Below, piece by piece: positions 42,413 to 46,167 of a stretch of 46,167 nucleotides of DNA. The DNA lies in assembly GCA_016780825.1 (NCBI GenBank), contig JADHLF010000015.1:1-46167 (forward strand), in the 5' to 3' direction. The first letter of the stretch is position 1. Every line of letters begins with the position of its first letter. Source of the DNA: Planktomarina sp. Its GTDB lineage: Bacteria; Pseudomonadota; Alphaproteobacteria; Rhodobacterales; Rhodobacteraceae. The notes under the pieces are model-generated. The model was not told the origin of the DNA, made no database searches, and saw only the letters and a list, made by a program, of their open reading frames with translations. A program made the position numbers and the translations under genes.

Positions 42413-43963
42413 TTAATGGGACGCAGTGGATGCGGCCGCACTCACACTGCCGTGAGCGGCCACATTGCTGTGATAGGTTTCAACCAAAGCCGCAACCGAC
42501 GGCCCAATGATGTCAAGGATAAGCGCCGGATAAACGCCCAAGATCAATGTCATCGCCACAAGAGGGGCAAAGATCATCTTCTCACGCGGCGCCATATCGG
42601 TAATGGATTTCAAGCTCTCTTTGATCAAATCTCCCAAAACCACGCGGCGATACAGCCACAAAGCATAAGCGGCCGATAGGATCACACCAGAGGCCGCGAA
42701 GAGCGCCACCCAGGTGTTCACTTGGAAGACCCCCATCAGGGTGAGGAATTCACCGACAAATCCAGATGTGCCCGGCAGGCCAACATTGGCCATGGTGAAA
42801 AACATAAAGATCAATGCGTAGCTGGGCATCCGATTGACGAGGCCGCCATAGGCGTCAATGTCACGGGTGTGCATCCGGTCATAAATCACCCCAACACAAA
42901 GGAACAAAGCGCCAGAGATAAACCCGTGACTCAACATCTGAAATATCGCGCCATCAATCCCTTGCTGATTGGCCGCAAATATTCCCATGGTGACATATCC
43001 CATATGCGCCACCGAGGAATAGGCGATCAGCTTTTTCATATCTTGCTGCGCCAGGGCGACCAATGAGGTGTAGACAATCGCAATCGCCGACATCCAAAAG
43101 ACCAAAGGAGCCAGCAGGTCAGAGGCCACAGGGAACATCGGTAATGAGAACCGCAGAAACCCATAGCCGCCCATTTTGAGCAATATGGCCGCGAGAACCA
43201 CAGAGCCGGCCGTCGGCGCTTGCACATGGGCATCTGGCAACCATGTATGCACTGGCCACATCGGCATTTTCACTGCGAATGAGGCAAAGAAAGCCAGCCA
43301 CATGAGCGTTTGCGCGCCGCCAATGATGTGAAAACCTGCCACATTTAGAGTGCCTGATCCAAAATTATGGCTCAAGAGCACCACCATATCGGTGGTCCCG
43401 GCATCGGCAAACATGGCCACCATGGCCACCAACATCAGAACCGAGCCCAAAAACGTGTAGAGAAAGAATTTGAACGACGCATAAATCCGCTCTTTGCCAC
43501 CCCAAATCCCAATGATCAAAAACATCGGGATCAAACAGGCCTCAAAAAACATGTAAAAAAGCACCAGATCCAGAGCGCAGAACACCCCGATCATCAGGCT
43601 TTCAAGCACCAAAAAGGCAACCATATATTCTTTGAGACGATGCGTGACATTCCAAGAGGCCGCGATGACCAGGGGCATTGTGAATGTGGTCAGCAGAACA
43701 AACAAAAGGCTTATTCCATCAACCCCCATCTTATACTGCATGCCCAAGAGCCAGCTGCGCTCTTCGACGAATTGAAAGCCCGTATCATTTGGCTCAAAAC
43801 CCGACAGCAGCATAAGAGAGGCAAGAAAGGTAAATCCGGTCGCAGCCAGCGCCAGATATTTCACGTTTCTTTGCGAGGCTTCACCGTCCCCCCGGGCCAA
43901 AAGCGCCAAGATAATCGCTGCAACCAGCGGGATGAATGTAATTAGGCTAAGAAGGTTGCTCAT
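42413..43963 (-). CDS. nuoM: NADH-quinone oxidoreductase subunit M
   Basis: Proton-pumping membrane subunit of Complex I. The 516-residue product has many hydrophobic helices, the conserved Glu region MFFEACLIPMFLIIGIWGG, and PVHTWLPDAHVQAPTAGSVV. The core KKLIAYSSVAHMGYVTMG is also present. The ATG overlaps the nuoL stop in TAATG. Confidence 0.98.
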   Translation of the reverse strand: MSNLLSLITFIPLVAAIILALLARGDGEASQRNVKYLALAATGFTFLASLMLLSGFEPNDTGFQFVEERSWLLGMQYKMGVDGISLLFVLLTTFTMPLVIAASWNVTHRLKEYMVAFLVLESLMIGVFCALDLVLFYMFFEACLIPMFLIIGIWGGKERIYASFKFFLYTFLGSVLMLVAMVAMFADAGTTDMVVLLSHNFGSGTLNVAGFHIIGGAQTLMWLAFFASFAVKMPMWPVHTWLPDAHVQAPTAGSVVLAAILLKMGGYGFLRFSLPMFPVASDLLAPLVFWMSAIAIVYTSLVALAQQDMKKLIAYSSVAHMGYVTMGIFAANQQGIDGAIFQMLSHGFISGALFLCVGVIYDRMHTRDIDAYGGLVNRMPSYALIFMFFTMANVGLPGTSGFVGEFLTLMGVFQVNTWVALFAASGVILSAAYALWLYRRVVLGDLIKESLKSITDMAPREKMIFAPLVAMTLILGVYPALILDIIGPSVAALVETYHSNVAAHGSVSAAASTASH

Positions 43964-46080
43964 TATTTACCTCCCGCGATGGTCACCCAAGTGACCAAAG
44001 CTGCGATACCGATGACCATGCCAAAAGCATAGGTGAAAATATAACCCGATTGCATACGGCCGGCCCATTTTGTGAAAAAGGGGATGATCCCCATGGCCAG
44101 ACCGTTGATGCCGCCATCAATGATTTTGCCATCTCCGATTTGCCAAAAGCTCCGCCCCAGCCATTGCGCCGGGCGCAGGAAGATCACATCGTAGATTTCA
44201 TCAAAATACCATTTGTTCAGGAGGAAGCGGTAGAGCACCGGATTGCTCTCAGCCACCCGGCGCGGCAGGTCCAGCTTGGTCATATAAAATGCCCAAGCCC
44301 CAGCAAATCCTAAGATCATAGCGATAAATGGGGACAGTTTGACCATCCAGTGGACATGATGCGCATCATCCAGAACCGTATTGCTCGGCGCCATATAGAT
44401 GGCCCCCCGACCCAGTTTGTCCTCATCGCTGCCCTCGGCGCCGCCATGACCGGCCGCATCATCGCTCTGAGCACTGGCTGTGGCGGCATGGGCCGGCGCG
44501 ATCAGGTTAAATCCACCCTGAGCATGGCCGGCGTCTTGGCCGGCATGGGCCTCAACAATGCCAAAGAAGACTTCCACCTTATGGTGATCGCCAAAAAACG
44601 GCTTGTAAAAAACCATGCCAGAAAAAATCGCCCCAACCGCCAAAACCGCAAGCGGCACCAGCATGACCTTTGGGCTTTCATGGGCGTGCTCATGGGTGTG
44701 TTTGTCGCCACGCGCCGCACCGAAGAAGGTCAGGAACATCAGCCGCCAGCTGTAAAAACTGGTGAACATCGCCGCGATCACCAACATCCAGAAGGCATAG
44801 CCTCCCATCGTTCCCGCATAGGCACTCTCAATCACCGCATCCTTGGACAGGAAGCCGGCAAAGCCATAGTGCGTGAGGGGGATGCCAACGCCTGTAATCG
44901 CCAGCGTGCCGATCATCATGGCCCAGAAGGTATAGGGCAATTTCTTGCGCAAACCGCCATAGTTGCGCATATCTTGCTCGTGATGCATGCCGTGAATAAC
45001 CGACCCCGCGCCCAAAAACAGCATCGCTTTAAAGAAGGCATGGGTCAAAAGATGGAACATTGCCACGGAATAGACCCCAAGCCCGGCAGCCACAAACATA
45101 TATCCCAGCTGCGAGCAGGTTGAGTAAGCAATCACCCGTTTGATGTCATTTTGCACAAGACCGACAGTCGCGGCAAAGAAGGCCGTCGAAGCACCCAAGA
45201 AGACGATAAAATTCATCGTGTCAGGCGCAAATTCCATAATCGGAGACATACGGCACACCAAAAAGACGCCCGCAGTGACCATAGTCGCCGCATGGATCAA
45301 GGCGGACACAGGGGTCGGGCCTTCCATCGCATCCGGCAACCAAGTGTGCAAGATCAACTGTGCCGATTTGCCCATCGCACCGACGAACAACAAGAAGGCA
45401 ATCAAATTCGCCGCGTTCCAGTCGCGCCACAGAAAGTGCAACTCCATCGCAGCCAGTTGCGGACCAATCAAAAAGATATCCTCAAACTTGATGCTATCGG
45501 CCACAAGATACAGGCCGAAGATTCCGAGTAGGAATCCGAAATCGCCAACCCGGTTCACCACAAAGGCTTTGATTGCGGCCGCGCCTGCGCTTTGCTTGCG
45601 GATGTAGAACCCAATCAGCAAATAAGACGCCACCCCCACCCCTTCCCAGCCGAAGAACAGCTGCAACAGGTTATCAGAGGTCACCAGCATCAACATGGCA
45701 AATGTAAAAAACGACAGATAGGCAAAGAACCTTGGACGATAGCTTTCGCCGTCACGGAAGTGATCATCATGGGCCATATAGCCCATGGAATAAAGATGCA
45801 CCAAGGCAGAGACGGTGGTGATCACAATCAACATGATCGTCGTCAGGCGATCCATGCGAATGGCCCAATCGGTCGACAGGGTGCCGCTCTCAATCCAGCG
45901 CAGAATATGGATGCTTTCAGTCTGCCCATCAAAGCTGAGAAACAGCACCCAGGACAAAAGCGCCGAGAGGAACAACAGGCCGGTGGTCAAGACCTGCGCC
46001 GCCTTATCGCCAATGACCCCATGGCCGAAGCCTGCAATCAGAGCCCCCACCAATGGGGCAAAAAGGAGTATAGTTTCCAT
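43963..46080 (-). CDS. nuoL: NADH-quinone oxidoreductase subunit L
   Basis: Largest membrane subunit of Complex I, with the long lateral helix. The 705-residue product is longer than the E. coli protein (about 613). The core is intact: FFGWEGVGVASYLLIGFY, HTWLPDAMEGPTPVSALIHA and DIKRVIAYSTCSQLGYMF. The extra length includes an Ala/Gly/His/Asp-rich loop (about residues 515-565, with HAGQDAGHAQGG) between hydrophobic segments. The ATG is preceded by the nuoK stop six bases upstream. Confidence 0.98.
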   Translation of the reverse strand: METILLFAPLVGALIAGFGHGVIGDKAAQVLTTGLLFLSALLSWVLFLSFDGQTESIHILRWIESGTLSTDWAIRMDRLTTIMLIVITTVSALVHLYSMGYMAHDDHFRDGESYRPRFFAYLSFFTFAMLMLVTSDNLLQLFFGWEGVGVASYLLIGFYIRKQSAGAAAIKAFVVNRVGDFGFLLGIFGLYLVADSIKFEDIFLIGPQLAAMELHFLWRDWNAANLIAFLLFVGAMGKSAQLILHTWLPDAMEGPTPVSALIHAATMVTAGVFLVCRMSPIMEFAPDTMNFIVFLGASTAFFAATVGLVQNDIKRVIAYSTCSQLGYMFVAAGLGVYSVAMFHLLTHAFFKAMLFLGAGSVIHGMHHEQDMRNYGGLRKKLPYTFWAMMIGTLAITGVGIPLTHYGFAGFLSKDAVIESAYAGTMGGYAFWMLVIAAMFTSFYSWRLMFLTFFGAARGDKHTHEHAHESPKVMLVPLAVLAVGAIFSGMVFYKPFFGDHHKVEVFFGIVEAHAGQDAGHAQGGFNLIAPAHAATASAQSDDAAGHGGAEGSDEDKLGRGAIYMAPSNTVLDDAHHVHWMVKLSPFIAMILGFAGAWAFYMTKLDLPRRVAESNPVLYRFLLNKWYFDEIYDVIFLRPAQWLGRSFWQIGDGKIIDGGINGLAMGIIPFFTKWAGRMQSGYIFTYAFGMVIGIAALVTWVTIAGGK

Positions 46081-46086
46081 AACGCC

Positions 46087-46167
46087 TTACCCTTTCATTA
46101 CGTTGACGTCTTCAACGTCAATCGAGCCTTTGTTACGGAAGAAACACACCAAAATCGCCAAGCCGAT
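46087..46167 (-). CDS. nuoK: NADH-quinone oxidoreductase subunit K, C-terminal part
   Basis: Partial: only the last 26 codons are in the window and the gene continues past its end. The translation GLAILVCFFRNKGSIDVEDV followed by NVMKG and a TAA stop is the family C-terminus, with the FFRN and VEDVNVMKG segments conserved. It precedes nuoL by six bases, as in standard nuo operons. Confidence 0.93.
   Translation of the reverse strand: MGLAILVCFFRNKGSIDVEDVNVMKG

Noticed and set aside
1..46167. CRISPR arrays, tRNA or rRNA genes, insertion sequences, prophage
   Set aside because: I scanned for regularly spaced repeats, T-loop consensus sequences, transposase motifs and integrase genes and saw none.

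Overview
The window is a chromosomal piece of an alphaproteobacterium, most probably a marine Rhodobacteraceae (Roseobacter group). The evidence is gene content and order: sdhCDAB followed upstream by mesaconyl-CoA hydratase and L-malyl-CoA thioesterase genes (ethylmalonyl-CoA pathway), the runs alr-mlaE-mlaF-radA-cvpA-purF and nuoKLMN-birA-coaX-rnj, tatABC, a DUF1127 protein and a Hint-domain protein. No tRNA, rRNA, CRISPR array, transposase or prophage was seen. Most of the window is ordinary, densely packed core genome. The accessory material is a membrane/coiled-coil gene at 11835-12665, a frameshifted arsenite methyltransferase at 31123-32164 and a Hint-fold gene at 33257-34213.

Layout. 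33-2095 (minus): nucleoside hydrolase and YchF. 2274-4233 (plus): trpA, a GNAT acetyltransferase, deoD. 4313-8082 (minus): sdhC-sdhD-sdhA-small secreted protein-sdhB. 8260-10357 (minus): mcl2-DUF1737-mch, divergent from mdh (10559-11521, plus) with a good terminator. 11835-12665 (plus): the AT-rich accessory gene. 12724-13351 (minus): DUF1127 protein and a small membrane protein. 13505-26651 (plus): pyrC, pyrE, dnaB, alr, mlaE, mlaF, radA, cvpA, purF, an SDR, surE, pcm and an NlpD-like lipoprotein. 26670-29177 (minus): tatA-tatB-tatC-DUF815 ATPase. 29294-33060: a WYL regulator (plus), then an orphan ABC ATPase, broken arsM and an SDR (minus). 33257-37709 (plus): Hint protein, prfC, DEAD-box helicase. 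37776-46167 (minus): the end of the nuo operon (partial nuoK, nuoL, nuoM, nuoN) continuing into birA, coaX and RNase J.

How the genes fit together. The block from mdh to sdhB is a carbon-assimilation cluster. Mch and Mcl2 act in the glyoxylate-regenerating part of the ethylmalonyl-CoA pathway and yield malate. Mdh oxidises malate, and succinate dehydrogenase handles the succinate formed from propionyl-CoA. The gap between mch and sdhC holds two near-identical palindromes spaced 19 bp apart that look like a tandem operator. The nuo genes supply Complex I and sdh supplies Complex II, so two respiratory entry points are present. The pyr, pur, deoD and nucleoside hydrolase genes cover nucleotide synthesis and salvage.

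Most start sites were chosen by Shine-Dalgarno match, overlap with the upstream gene and family length. Overlaps of ATGA, TGATG and TAATG type are frequent and suggest translational coupling. Family calls rest on motifs recognised by eye; no searches were run.
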